In this document: positions 50,193 through 58,477 of the stretch, one piece after another | Layout: the number at the start of each line of letters is the position of its first letter | Position numbering within the stretch: the stretch's first letter is position 1 | DNA from: Streptomyces griseoloalbus | GTDB lineage: Bacteria > Actinomycetota > Actinomycetes > Streptomycetales > Streptomycetaceae | Reading direction: 5' to 3' | Assembly: GCA_014650015.1 (NCBI GenBank) | Contig: BMUD01000028.1 | Span: 1 to 64,000, forward strand | DNA: 64,000 nucleotides | The notes under the pieces: generated by a model | What the model was told of the DNA's origin: nothing | The model's database searches: none | The model's input: only the letters and a program-made list of their open reading frames with translations | Position numbers and translations under genes: made by a program

Positions 50193-51385
50193 TGGTGCAG
50201 TCCGCCGTCTGGGATGCATATCCGGAACCGCTTCCCGTCGCCTCCGCCCCCGTGCCCGAGTACGGCACCGGTTCCCTCGCCGACCTGCTGCCCACCCTCG
50301 CCGCAGGCCTCGGCGTCCCCGGCATGACCGCCGGCATCGGGGAGCTGACCGCCGCCGACCGGAACTGCGTGTTCCTGATCGACGGGCTGGGCTGGGAGCA
50401 GCTGAGGGCGCACCCGGAGGAAGCCCCCTTCATGACGTCCCTGCTGGCCGCCTCGCGCGGCGGCACCGGCCGTCCGATCACCGCCGGGTACCCGGCGACG
50501 ACCGCCACCTCCCTGGCCTCCGTCGGCACCGGTCTGCCGCCGGGAATGCACGGCCTGCCCGGCTACACCGTGCGCAATCCCGACACCGGCGACCTGATGA
50601 ACCAGCTGCGCTGGCAGCCCTGGACCCCGCCCGGCGCCTGGCAGCCGTACCCCACCGTGTTCGAGCTGGCCCACCGCGCCGGCGTGCACGCCGCCCAGGT
50701 GTCCTCCCCGACCTTCGCCAACACCCCGCTGACCAAGATCGCGCTCAGCGGCGGCGCCTTCCACGGACGGCTGTCCGGCGAGGAGCGGGTGGACCTCGCG
50801 GCCGAGCAGCTGGCCGCCGCCGACCGCTCCCTGGTCTACACGTACTACGCCGAGGTCGACGGCGCGGGCCACCGCTTCGGCGTCGACTCCGACACCTGGC
50901 GCGGCCAGCTCATGTACGTCGACCGCCTGGTCCAGCGCCTGGCCGAACAACTGCCCCCGCGCAGCGCGCTCTACGTCACCGCCGACCACGGCATGATCGA
51001 CGTCCCCTTCGACGAGCAGCACCGCATCGACTTCGACGAGGACTGGGAGCTGAGCGCCGGAGTCGCCGCGCTCGGCGGCGAAGGCCGCGCCCGGCACGTC
51101 TACGCCGTACCCGGCGCCGCGAACGACGTGCTGACCTGCTGGCGCGAGGTGCTCGGCGAGCAGTTCTGGGTGGCCTCACGCGACGAGGCGATCGAGTCGG
51201 GCTGGTTCGGGCCGGAAGTCGAGGAACGCGTGTACCACCGGATCGGCGACGTGGTCGCGGCCGCGCGGGACGACGTCCTGCTGATCGCCTCCGAGCGGGA
51301 GCCGAGGGAGTCGGCGATGGTCGGCAACCACGGTTCGATGACCCCTGCCGAGCAGCTGGTCCCGCTGCTCGAAGTACGCTCCTGA
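50192..51385 (+). CDS. alkaline phosphatase-superfamily phosphodiesterase / nucleotide pyrophosphatase
   Basis: The 397-residue member of the phosphodiesterase/NPP branch of the alkaline phosphatase superfamily has metal ligands in FLIDGLGWEQL (Asp), a nucleophilic Thr in the GYPATTATSLASVGTG region, YYAEVDGAGHRFG (Asp and His) and YVTADHGMIDVP (Asp-His), with a last His in GNHGSM. No signal peptide is visible, so it is probably intracellular. It hydrolyses phosphodiester or pyrophosphate bonds of an unknown substrate. It is coupled to DUF5998 by overlapping stop and start, and thymidine kinase follows 54 bases downstream. Confidence 0.93.
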   Translation: MVQSAVWDAYPEPLPVASAPVPEYGTGSLADLLPTLAAGLGVPGMTAGIGELTAADRNCVFLIDGLGWEQLRAHPEEAPFMTSLLAASRGGTGRPITAGYPATTATSLASVGTGLPPGMHGLPGYTVRNPDTGDLMNQLRWQPWTPPGAWQPYPTVFELAHRAGVHAAQVSSPTFANTPLTKIALSGGAFHGRLSGEERVDLAAEQLAAADRSLVYTYYAEVDGAGHRFGVDSDTWRGQLMYVDRLVQRLAEQLPPRSALYVTADHGMIDVPFDEQHRIDFDEDWELSAGVAALGGEGRARHVYAVPGAANDVLTCWREVLGEQFWVASRDEAIESGWFGPEVEERVYHRIGDVVAAARDDVLLIASEREPRESAMVGNHGSMTPAEQLVPLLEVRS

Positions 51386-51439
51386 CGATCCGCAGGATCC
51401 GCCCGCCCCGACCCGCTGCCGAAAGGTGCCCATCCCCTC

Positions 51440-52090
51440 ATGCCCGAGCTGGTGTTCTTTTCCGGAACGATGGACTGCGGGAAGTCGACACTTGCTCTGC
51501 AGATCGGTCACAATCGGTCGGCGCGCGGACTGCAGGGTGTGATCTTCACGCGGGACGACCGTGCGGGGGAGGGGAAGATCTCCTCGCGGCTGGGCCTGGT
51601 GACGGAGGCAATCGAGGCGGCTCCGGGCATGGATCTGCACGCCTACCTGGTGGACCAGCTGTCGAAGGGCGGCAGGGTCGATTACGTGATCGTGGACGAG
51701 GCGCAGTTCCTCGCGCCGGAGCAGATCGACCAGTTGGCGCGCGTGGTGGACGACCTGGGCCTGGACGTGTTCGCCTTCGGAATCACCACCGACTTCCGCA
51801 CGAAGCTGTTCCCGGGTTCGCAGCGGCTGATCGAGCTGGCGGACCGCCTGGAGACCCTTCAGGTCGAGGCGATGTGCTGGTGCGGGGCGCGCGCCACGCA
51901 CAACGCCCGTACGGTGGGCGGCGAGATGGTGGTGGAGGGTGAGCAGGTCGTCGTCGGTGACGTGAACGGCCCCACCGCGGAGGTGGGCTACGAGGTGCTG
52001 TGCCGACGTCACCACCGGCGTCGGATGACAAGCGTTTCCGCACGTGCCGTCGCGCTCTCGCCGGACGTCCTGCCGGTGGCCCCCGCCTGA
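51440..52090 (+). CDS. tdk: thymidine kinase
   Basis: The 216-residue type II thymidine kinase phosphorylates thymidine for salvage. Seen: P-loop GTMDCGKST (9-17), DEAQFL with the catalytic base region, lasso-loop and zinc-site cysteines (CWCGARA, and a C-terminal CRRHHRRR), and the thymidine-binding VGDVNGPTAEVGYEVLCRRHH segment. ATG 51440 follows a short leader with GAAAGGTG. It lies at the end of the DUF5998-phosphodiesterase group in the same direction. Confidence 0.95.
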   Translation: MPELVFFSGTMDCGKSTLALQIGHNRSARGLQGVIFTRDDRAGEGKISSRLGLVTEAIEAAPGMDLHAYLVDQLSKGGRVDYVIVDEAQFLAPEQIDQLARVVDDLGLDVFAFGITTDFRTKLFPGSQRLIELADRLETLQVEAMCWCGARATHNARTVGGEMVVEGEQVVVGDVNGPTAEVGYEVLCRRHHRRRMTSVSARAVALSPDVLPVAPA

Positions 52091-52313
52091 TCGCCACCGG
52101 CCCTGACCTCGGCTGCCGCCGTTGCGCTGTCCGCCACCGTCCGCTACGGGACGAAGGCAAGACCGCCAGGGCCGCCCGTGTCTCCCGCGACCGGCGAACG
52201 GAGCGGCCCGCCCCACCCCACGGCTTGTCGGGCTCACCCAGCGGGAGCAGGACCCCGCGCGCCCGGTGCGGCAGCGGCGATCTGTCCCGCGGCCGAGGTG
52301 TCCGGGGGCGCGG

Positions 52314-53117
52314 TCAGCGCGGGCTCCGCAGAAGTGCGAACCGTGCCCCCTCCGGATCCGCCACCGTGGCGACACGGCCGCGGTCACCGTCGCGGGCCGG
52401 CTCCAGGACCCGGCCGCCCAGGTCGCGGACCCGGTCCGCCGCCTCGTCGGCGTCGGTCACGGCGAAGTACGTCGTCCAGTGGGGCCCTCGGTCCCGGGGC
52501 AGGGCGTTGCCCACCCCGCGTACACCGGCCACGGGACGGCCGTCGAGGTGCAGGGTGACGCGGTCGGGTCCGGCGGCGGCCGGCGAGCCCTCCTCGTAAC
52601 CGAGGACGGACCGGTAGAACTTGGCCGTGCCGGCCGCCTCGTAGGTCGTCAGTTCGTTCCAGACCGGTGTGCCGGGCGTGCCCGTGGCGGCGGTCGTCGG
52701 GGGCGCCGAGGCCCGCACGATGCCGAAGACGGCACCGCAGGGGTCGGAGCCGATCGCCAGCCGTCCGGCGTCGGCCGAGTCCAGTGGGCCCACGCCGATC
52801 GTGCCGCCGCACGACCGCACCGCGGCGGCGCTCAAGTCCACGTCGTCCGAGGGGAAGTAAGGCGTCCAGGCGGCCGGCCGGTGACGGTCCGGCGGCAGGA
52901 CGCCGATGCCGGCCACCTCGCGCCCGTCGAGCAGGGCACGCACACAGCATCCGAGCCGCCGGGGTCCGGGCCGGAACTCCCAGCCGAACAGTGCCCCGTA
53001 GAACTCCTCGGTCGCGTCCAGTCCGTGCACCATCAGGCTCACCCAGCAGGGTGTGCCGGGTGTGTGCCGAGCGGGTGCCTCGCCGTTCGGGCGGGCGTTC
53101 CCCCGTGCGTCGGTCAT
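52314..53117 (-). CDS. VOC-family (glyoxalase-like) protein with two domains
   Basis: The 267-residue protein has two consecutive VOC beta-alpha-beta-beta-beta modules (about 20-135 and 148-265). Typical segments are CWVSLMVHGLDATEEFYGALFGWEF and WNELTTYEAAGTAKFYRSVLGYEE, and each ends with DPCGAVFGIV or DPEGARFALL. It resembles hydroxylase-type or bleomycin-resistance-type VOC proteins of Streptomyces; no specific substrate can be inferred. ATG 53117 is preferred because GAAGAGAG lies 6 bases upstream; GTG 53123 is an alternative with no spacing. It is divergent from the sulfurtransferase gene. Confidence 0.9.
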   Translation of the reverse strand: MTDARGNARPNGEAPARHTPGTPCWVSLMVHGLDATEEFYGALFGWEFRPGPRRLGCCVRALLDGREVAGIGVLPPDRHRPAAWTPYFPSDDVDLSAAAVRSCGGTIGVGPLDSADAGRLAIGSDPCGAVFGIVRASAPPTTAATGTPGTPVWNELTTYEAAGTAKFYRSVLGYEEGSPAAAGPDRVTLHLDGRPVAGVRGVGNALPRDRGPHWTTYFAVTDADEAADRVRDLGGRVLEPARDGDRGRVATVADPEGARFALLRSPR

Positions 53118-53323
53118 CGTCACTCTCTTCTCGGCCGCCCGTGCGGTGGCCGTGGTCCTCTCGCCCCTGTGGGGTCGCGTCGCGTCCGCACGGCGGATCG
53201 TCCCCGTACCGACGCCGACACACTATGTGCCCGATCACGTACGCCTTGTGAGCGGTCCTGCCCGGCCGAGCAGAGTAACCGGACCCGGACGACTCGGCCA
53301 CCCCGTGCGCGAGGATGGTGACC

Positions 53324-54175
53324 ATGAACGCCATCATCTCCGCACCCGAACTCGCGAGCGCACTGTCGGGCGCCGAGCCGCCGGTCCTGCTCGACGTCCG
53401 CTGGCAGCTCAGCATCGGCAAGGCGGCCGGTGAGCCGCCGTTCGACGGACGGGCCGCCTACCGGACCGGTCACCTTCCCGGCGCCGTCTACGTCGACCTG
53501 GACCGCGAGCTGGCGTCCGCGCCCGGCGGGCACGGACGCCATCCGCTGCCGGACCTCGCGGTGTTCGGCGCCGCGATGCGGCGTGCGGGCGTGTCGTCCG
53601 CGACGCCGGTGGTCGTGTACGACGGAGGCATGGGCTGGGCGGCCGCCCGCGCGTGGTGGCTGCTGCGCTGGACGGGTCACCCGGACGTGCGGGTCCTCGA
53701 CGGCGGGTTGCCGTCCTGGGAAGGGCCGTTGGAGACGTCGGTGCCGCAGCCGGCCGAGGGCGACTTCGTGCCGGTGCCGGCGGCGGACGGGCTGCTCGAC
53801 GCCGACGGTGCGGCGGCGCTGGCGCGGTCGGGGGTGCTGCTGGACGCCCGCGCGGGGGAGCGGTACCGCGGTGAGGTGGAGCCGATCGACCGGGTCGGCG
53901 GGCACATCCCGGGTGCGGTCTCGGCGCCCACCACGGAGAACGTCGGCCCCGACGGCCGCTTCCTGCCTGCCGGGGAACTGGGCGCCCGCTTCCGGGAACT
54001 GGGCGTGTCGCCGAGTGCACGGGTCGGCGTGTACTGCGGCTCGGGTGTCTCCGCCGCGCACGAGGTGCTGGCGCTCGCGGTCGCGGGCATCCCCGCGGCG
54101 CTGTACGTCGGTTCCTGGTCGGAGTGGTCGGGGGATCCGGAGCGGCCGGTCGCGGTGGGACCGGACCCGCAGTAG
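53324..54175 (+). CDS. sulfurtransferase (thiosulfate/3-mercaptopyruvate type, two rhodanese domains)
   Basis: The 283-residue protein has an inactive N-terminal rhodanese domain (LLDVRWQL...GRAAYRTGHLPGAVYVDLD) and an active C-terminal one with the catalytic Cys loop VYCGSGVSA (about 238-246). It transfers sulfane sulfur from thiosulfate or 3-mercaptopyruvate to cyanide or thiols. The CGSGV loop form is intermediate between the rhodanese CRKG(V/T) and mercaptopyruvate CG(S/T)GVT loops and favours the latter. ATG 53324 has GAGG 9 bases upstream; ATG 53315 is an alternative. Terminator at 54238. Confidence 0.93.
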   Translation: MNAIISAPELASALSGAEPPVLLDVRWQLSIGKAAGEPPFDGRAAYRTGHLPGAVYVDLDRELASAPGGHGRHPLPDLAVFGAAMRRAGVSSATPVVVYDGGMGWAAARAWWLLRWTGHPDVRVLDGGLPSWEGPLETSVPQPAEGDFVPVPAADGLLDADGAAALARSGVLLDARAGERYRGEVEPIDRVGGHIPGAVSAPTTENVGPDGRFLPAGELGARFRELGVSPSARVGVYCGSGVSAAHEVLALAVAGIPAALYVGSWSEWSGDPERPVAVGPDPQ

Positions 54176-54237
54176 TCCGGAGCGGAACGGCAGCGAGAAC
54201 GGCAGCGAGAACGGCGGCCGGATCGTTCCGGAAGCGC

Positions 54238-54273
54238 GGGAGGGGCGTTCACCGCGCGGCGAACGCCCCTCCC
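54238..54273. terminator. bidirectional terminator between sulfurtransferase and sepH
   Basis: A perfect 13-bp inverted repeat (54238-54250 and 54261-54273, 10-nt loop) lies between convergent genes. Confidence 0.88.
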
Positions 54274-54305
54274 GCATCAACGCATCAACGCATCAACGCA
54301 TCAAC
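54274..54305. repeat. 8-bp microrepeat GCATCAAC x4
   Basis: Four perfect copies of GCATCAAC in tandem, followed by diverged GTCTCGAC/GTCTCAC/GTCTCGTC copies, directly after the terminator. A likely slippage-prone tract. Confidence 0.85.
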
Positions 54306-54359
54306 GTCTCGACGTCTCACGTCTCGTCAATCGGCCATCCCGCGGACGGCCCGAACGAG

Positions 54360-55409
54360 TTACTCCTGTTTCTTCCGCCGCGTCCCGAACACGATCTCGT
54401 CCCAGCTCGGCACCGCCGCACGACGGCCCGGACGGACGCCGTCCGCCTCGGCCTGACGATCGGTCGAACCGATGAGACGGTCCCGGTGGCTGCCGACGGA
54501 ACGCGGCATGAGGACGTCCGCGTAGGCGGACCCGGCCGAGGCCGCGGGGGCCGGCGGCTCCTCCACCTCGGGCTCGGGATCCGGCTCCTCGGCAGCGGTC
54601 TCGGGCGTGCGCTCCGGGACCACGAGGTCGCCCCGGAAACTCGGCACCGCCTCCAGCAGGCTGGTCAGCGAGTCCCGTTCACTCGACGCCGTGGCCGTCA
54701 CCGACTCCTCGGTGGGCTCGGACGCCTGCGCGGGCAGGCCCGGTCGCTCGCGGTCGCCGGGACGGTCCAGCGGGCGGTCGCGCGGCAGCCGGGCGATGCG
54801 CGGCACGAACGGGAAGCTGGGCTCGGGCGCGGCGAGGTCGTCGGACTCGCCGATCAGCGAGCGCGCCTCCTCGTCGACGGCCTGTACGAGCCGCCGGGGC
54901 GGGTCGTACGTCCAGCTCGCCGAGTGCGGTTCGCCCGCGACCCGGTAGACCAACAGCACCTCCCAGGTGCCGTCGTCGCGGCGCCAGGAGTCCCACTGGA
55001 CGGTGTCCTTCTCCGCGCCGCGCACCAACAGCCGCTCCTGCACGGCCTCGCCGAGCGGGGGACCGGAGTTCTCACCGGGCCGGCGCACCGGAGTCTTGCG
55101 GGCGCGCTCGGCCATGAAGGCACGCTCGGCGAGGACGGGGCCCTCGAAGCGGCGTACGCGGTCCACGGGGATGCCGGCCATCTGGGCGACCTCTTCCGCG
55201 GTCGCACCGGCTCGTATACGCGCCTGGATGTCGCGGGGGCGGAGATGGCTCTCCACCTCGATCTCGATCTGGCCGAGGCGGGGACGGTCGCCGCGCACGG
55301 CGGCGCGGAGCCGTTCGTCGATCGGAAGCGTGTACTCCGTGCTGTCCGCAGCCTTCAGCACCAGCCGTGTGCCGTCATTCGAGACGGCCACGACACGCAG
55401 TTCGGGCAT
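54360..55409 (-). CDS. sepH: cell-division protein SepH (DUF3071)
   Basis: The 349-residue actinobacterial division protein binds FtsZ and promotes its assembly. The N-terminal DUF3071 domain begins MPELRVVAVSNDGTRLVLKAADSTEYTLPIDERLRAAVRGDR. It contains a helix-turn-helix-like segment RPRDIQARIRAGATAEEVAQMAGIPVDRVRRFEGPVLAERAFMAERA. A long disordered Pro/Glu-rich middle is followed by the short conserved C-terminal motif SWDEIVFGTRRKK. ATG 55409 is preceded by GGGAGGT. The upstream frame extension is leader. Confidence 0.95.
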   Translation of the reverse strand: MPELRVVAVSNDGTRLVLKAADSTEYTLPIDERLRAAVRGDRPRLGQIEIEVESHLRPRDIQARIRAGATAEEVAQMAGIPVDRVRRFEGPVLAERAFMAERARKTPVRRPGENSGPPLGEAVQERLLVRGAEKDTVQWDSWRRDDGTWEVLLVYRVAGEPHSASWTYDPPRRLVQAVDEEARSLIGESDDLAAPEPSFPFVPRIARLPRDRPLDRPGDRERPGLPAQASEPTEESVTATASSERDSLTSLLEAVPSFRGDLVVPERTPETAAEEPDPEPEVEEPPAPAASAGSAYADVLMPRSVGSHRDRLIGSTDRQAEADGVRPGRRAAVPSWDEIVFGTRRKKQE

Positions 55410-55812
55410 GGGGACCTCCCGGGTGGTGCCTGCCGACGTCACGTGCGTCGCTGCTTCCGCTAGTCGAGTGTGGCCTGCCCGGGTGCAGCCTGCCACAACC
55501 TTGCCGAGTTGCCCGGCGTGTCGGGCGGGAGCCCTGGAACGCCGTTATGGCACGGTTACCTATTCGCAACGCTAAGTGACCAACTGTGTCACCCTGTGCA
55601 ACTAGCCCCCCTCCCGGCGGTCCTCAAAGGTCCCGAGCACCCTGACGGGAGACCGGACCCAGGGCTCGCAACAGTACTCCATTCGGGCCACGTGCGTGGA
55701 TTGGCGCGCCGCCCAACTTCCGGCAAGAGGTGGGTCCTGGCCGCCGTTACCCGGCTTCCTCGATCTTGAACGTGGGGAACTTCACGCAACCACCAGAAAC
55801 GGAACGAATCCT
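55410..55812 (-). other. sepH upstream region without a supported gene
   Basis: This 403-bp gap lies upstream of sepH and downstream of the oxidase gene on the same strand. It should hold the sepH promoter: on the minus strand TTGGTC and, 15 bases later, TAGGTA lie near 55580-55555. A short GTGAC-N7-GTCAC repeat (55576-55592) overlaps this region. Short frames here look like noise. Confidence 0.35.
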
Positions 55813-57132
55813 CTACGCGCCCAGGACCCTCCGCAAGTAGTCGTTGTGGAACCGGCGTTCCGGGTCGAGGCGGTCCCGGAGCGCCGTGAACTCCTCGAAA
55901 CGCGGATATGCCCGGGAGAGGTGATCGGCGTCGCGCGTGTGGATCTTCCCCCAGTGGGGCCGCCCCTCGTGCGCGGTGAAGATCCGCTCGGCCGCGGTGA
56001 AATACCCCTGATAGGGGGTGCCCTTGAACATGTGGACGGCGATGTACGCGCTGTCGCGGCCGGATGCCGTGGACAGTGTGATGTCGTCGGCCGGCGCGGT
56101 GCGTACCTCGACGGGGAAGCTGACCCGCAGCGGCGAGCGGTCGACCATGGCCTTCAGTTCCCGCAGCGTCTCCACCAGGGCCGCGCGCGGAACGGCGTAC
56201 TCCATCTCCACGAAGCGCACCCGGCGCGGCGAAGTGAACACCTTGTAGGGGATGTCGGTGTAGGTCCGCGCGGACAGCGCCCTGCTGGAGATCCGCGCGA
56301 TGGCCGGAATGGTGGCGGGCGCCGCGCGGCCGACCCAGTTGACCGCCCGGAAGACGCCGTTGGAGAGGAACTCGTCCTCGAACCAGCCCTTGAGCCCCGG
56401 CACCGGCCGCTGCGGACCCGCGCTGCGGTTGTTGCGCTTGGTGTTGGTGTTACCGGTGTGCGGGAACCAGTAGAACTCGAAGTGCTCGTTCTCGGCATGC
56501 AGTTGATCGAAATCGGCGCAGACCCGCTCGAAGGGCATCGGCTCCTCGCGGGCCGTGAGCAGGAAGACCGGCTCCACGGCGAAGGTGATCGCGGTGACGA
56601 TGCCGAGGGCGCCGAGGCCGATGCGGGCGGCGGCGAAGACGTCCGGGTTCTCCTTCTCGGAGCAGGTGAGCACCGAACCGTCGGCGGTGACCAGCTCCAG
56701 ACCCCGGATCTGGGCGGCGACGGAGGCGGAGTCGCGGCCGGTGCCGTGGGTGCCGGTGCTGGTGGCACCGGCGACCGTCTGCTCCATGATGTCGCCCATG
56801 TTGGTCAGCGACAGACCCTCCCGCGCGAGGGCCACATTGAGCCTCTTGAGCGGGGTGCCCGCCTCGACCGTGACGGTGCCGGCCACCCGGTCGATGTCAC
56901 GTATGCCCGTCAACAGATGAGGGCGGATCAACACGCCGTCGGTGGCGGCTATGGAGGTGAAGGAGTGCCCCGCGCCGACCGCCTTCACCGGCAGACCGTC
57001 CGCGGCGGCCCGGCGCACGGCGGCGGCCAGCTCGTCGACGGAGGCGGGCGCGACCTCCCGCGCGGGGCGGGCGGAGACGGTGCCTCCCCAGTTACGCCAC
57101 GTGCCGTTCCTCGCGCTCGCCGTGCTGCCCAA
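55813..57132 (-). CDS. FAD-dependent D-arabinono/L-gulono-1,4-lactone oxidase family protein
   Basis: The 439-residue flavoprotein oxidoreductase has a PCMH-type FAD-binding domain with KAVGAGHSFTSIAATDGVLI, VEAGTPLKRLN and GATSTGTHGTG. The sugar-lactone-oxidase C-terminal domain ends HWGKIHTRDADHLSRAYPRFEEFTALRDRLDPERRFHNDYLRRVLG; HWGK is the conserved catalytic signature. It probably oxidises an aldonolactone or alditol. TTG 57132 is chosen because GGGGAGG lies 5 bases upstream and the product then begins LGSTASARNGTWRNWGG as in the family. This start lies 41 bases inside the preceding MFS gene. Confidence 0.9.
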   Translation of the reverse strand: MGSTASARNGTWRNWGGTVSARPAREVAPASVDELAAAVRRAAADGLPVKAVGAGHSFTSIAATDGVLIRPHLLTGIRDIDRVAGTVTVEAGTPLKRLNVALAREGLSLTNMGDIMEQTVAGATSTGTHGTGRDSASVAAQIRGLELVTADGSVLTCSEKENPDVFAAARIGLGALGIVTAITFAVEPVFLLTAREEPMPFERVCADFDQLHAENEHFEFYWFPHTGNTNTKRNNRSAGPQRPVPGLKGWFEDEFLSNGVFRAVNWVGRAAPATIPAIARISSRALSARTYTDIPYKVFTSPRRVRFVEMEYAVPRAALVETLRELKAMVDRSPLRVSFPVEVRTAPADDITLSTASGRDSAYIAVHMFKGTPYQGYFTAAERIFTAHEGRPHWGKIHTRDADHLSRAYPRFEEFTALRDRLDPERRFHNDYLRRVLGA

Positions 57133-58330
57133 CGGAGCCTCCCCGACCCGGTGCCGGCCGCTTGAGCCGGCGGTACCCGAGGAAACCGACCACGACCGCG
57201 ACGGCCCCGGACACCGCCGGAACCCCGTACCCGGCACGCGCCCCGGCCGCGTCGATCACCCAGCCGGCCACGGAGGAGCCGACCGCGACCCCGACCGCGA
57301 GCCCGGTGCTCACCCAGGTCATTCCCTCGGTGAGCTGCGCGCGTGGTACGTGCTCTTCGATGAGGGACATCGTCGTGATCATCGTGGGAGCGATGGACAG
57401 ACCCGCAACGAACAGCGCCACGGCCAGAAACGGCAGGTTCCCGACCAGTAGGAGTGGGATCATACTCACGGCCATGGCGCAGACGCCCAGCAGCCAACGA
57501 CGTTCGGCCGCCCCCGCGAAGTGCAGCAGGCCGAACACGACGCCGGCCGCGCAGGAACCCAGTGCGTACACGGCCAGCACCAAACTGGCGGCGGCCTTGC
57601 TGCCCTGCTCCTCGGCGAAGGCCACGGTGACCACGTCCACGGCGCCGAAGATCGCCCCCGTCGCCACGAACGTCGCGACCAGGACCTGAAGGCCCGCGGA
57701 GCGCAGCGCCGAGCCGCCGCCCTTGTGCTCGCGCGGATGCGGCTCGGGCTCGGTGGCGCGCTGGGCGGTGAGCCAGAAGACGCCGACCGCCAGGAAGCAG
57801 GCCGCGAGCAGCGGACCGGCCTCAGGGAACCAGGCCGTGGACAGTCCGATGGAGACGATCGGCCCGAAGATGAAGCAGATCTCGTCCACCACGGACTCGA
57901 ACGAGTACGCGGTGTGCAGTTTCGGGGTGCCCCGGTACAGGGCGGCCCAGCGGGCCCGGATCATCGCGCCGACGCTCGGCACGCAGCCGATGCCGGCGCA
58001 TGCGACGAACAGCACCCAGTCCGGCCAGTCGTAGTGCGCGGCGAGCAGGAGCAACGCCGCCGCGGTGAGCGAGAGCAGCGTCGCCGGGCGCAGCACCCGC
58101 CGCTGCCCGTGCCGGTCGACCAGACGGGAGACCTGCGGGCCGGCCACGGCGGCCGCCAGCGCGATGGTGGCGGACAGGGCACCTGCCAGCCCGTACCGCC
58201 CGGTGAGCTGGGAGATCATCGTCACCACGCCGATGCCCATCATGGACAGCGGCATCCGGCCGAGGAACCCCGCGGCGGAGAAGGCCTTGCTGCCGGGAGC
58301 GGCGAACAGGGCGCGATAGGGGCTGGGCAC
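57092..58330 (-). CDS. MFS transporter (12-helix)
   Basis: The 412-residue integral membrane protein has about 12 hydrophobic helices in two bundles. A motif-A-like segment is VSRLVDRHGQRRVLRPATLL between helices 2 and 3, and a charged central loop (EPEPHPREHKGGGS) follows. It resembles sugar-phosphate or drug efflux branches, but the substrate is not predictable. GTG 58330 is preceded by GGAGATCCC. It overlaps the lactone oxidase gene downstream by 41 bases, so the two are co-translated and may serve one sugar-acid pathway (inference). It is divergent from ferrochelatase. Confidence 0.9.
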   Translation of the reverse strand: MPSPYRALFAAPGSKAFSAAGFLGRMPLSMMGIGVVTMISQLTGRYGLAGALSATIALAAAVAGPQVSRLVDRHGQRRVLRPATLLSLTAAALLLLAAHYDWPDWVLFVACAGIGCVPSVGAMIRARWAALYRGTPKLHTAYSFESVVDEICFIFGPIVSIGLSTAWFPEAGPLLAACFLAVGVFWLTAQRATEPEPHPREHKGGGSALRSAGLQVLVATFVATGAIFGAVDVVTVAFAEEQGSKAAASLVLAVYALGSCAAGVVFGLLHFAGAAERRWLLGVCAMAVSMIPLLLVGNLPFLAVALFVAGLSIAPTMITTMSLIEEHVPRAQLTEGMTWVSTGLAVGVAVGSSVAGWVIDAAGARAGYGVPAVSGAVAVVVGFLGYRRLKRPAPGRGGSVGQHGEREERHVA

Positions 58331-58345
58331 GGGATCTCCGAAGTC

Positions 58346-58382
58346 TCAGTAAGGTGCGACCGCAGTCGATAGAGCTTACTGA
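58346..58382. promoter_or_regulatory. inverted repeat between MFS and ferrochelatase genes
   Basis: TCAGTAAG (58346-58353) and CTTACTGA (58375-58382) form a perfect 8-bp inverted repeat with a 21-nt spacer in the 147-bp divergent promoter region. It could be an operator with arms one DNA face apart. Confidence 0.5.
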
Positions 58383-58477
58383 CCCAGGTCACTCCGACGC
58401 ACCGGCGATGACCGTCGCGCGGGCGGTGACACCCCCGCCGTGTCCCGGCCGGCGGTGCCGGGTGGCAGGATCGAGGC

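Noticed and set aside
55576-55592. BldD box upstream of sepH
   Set aside because: GTGAC-N7-GTCAC is symmetric but does not fit the BldD consensus spacing and core.
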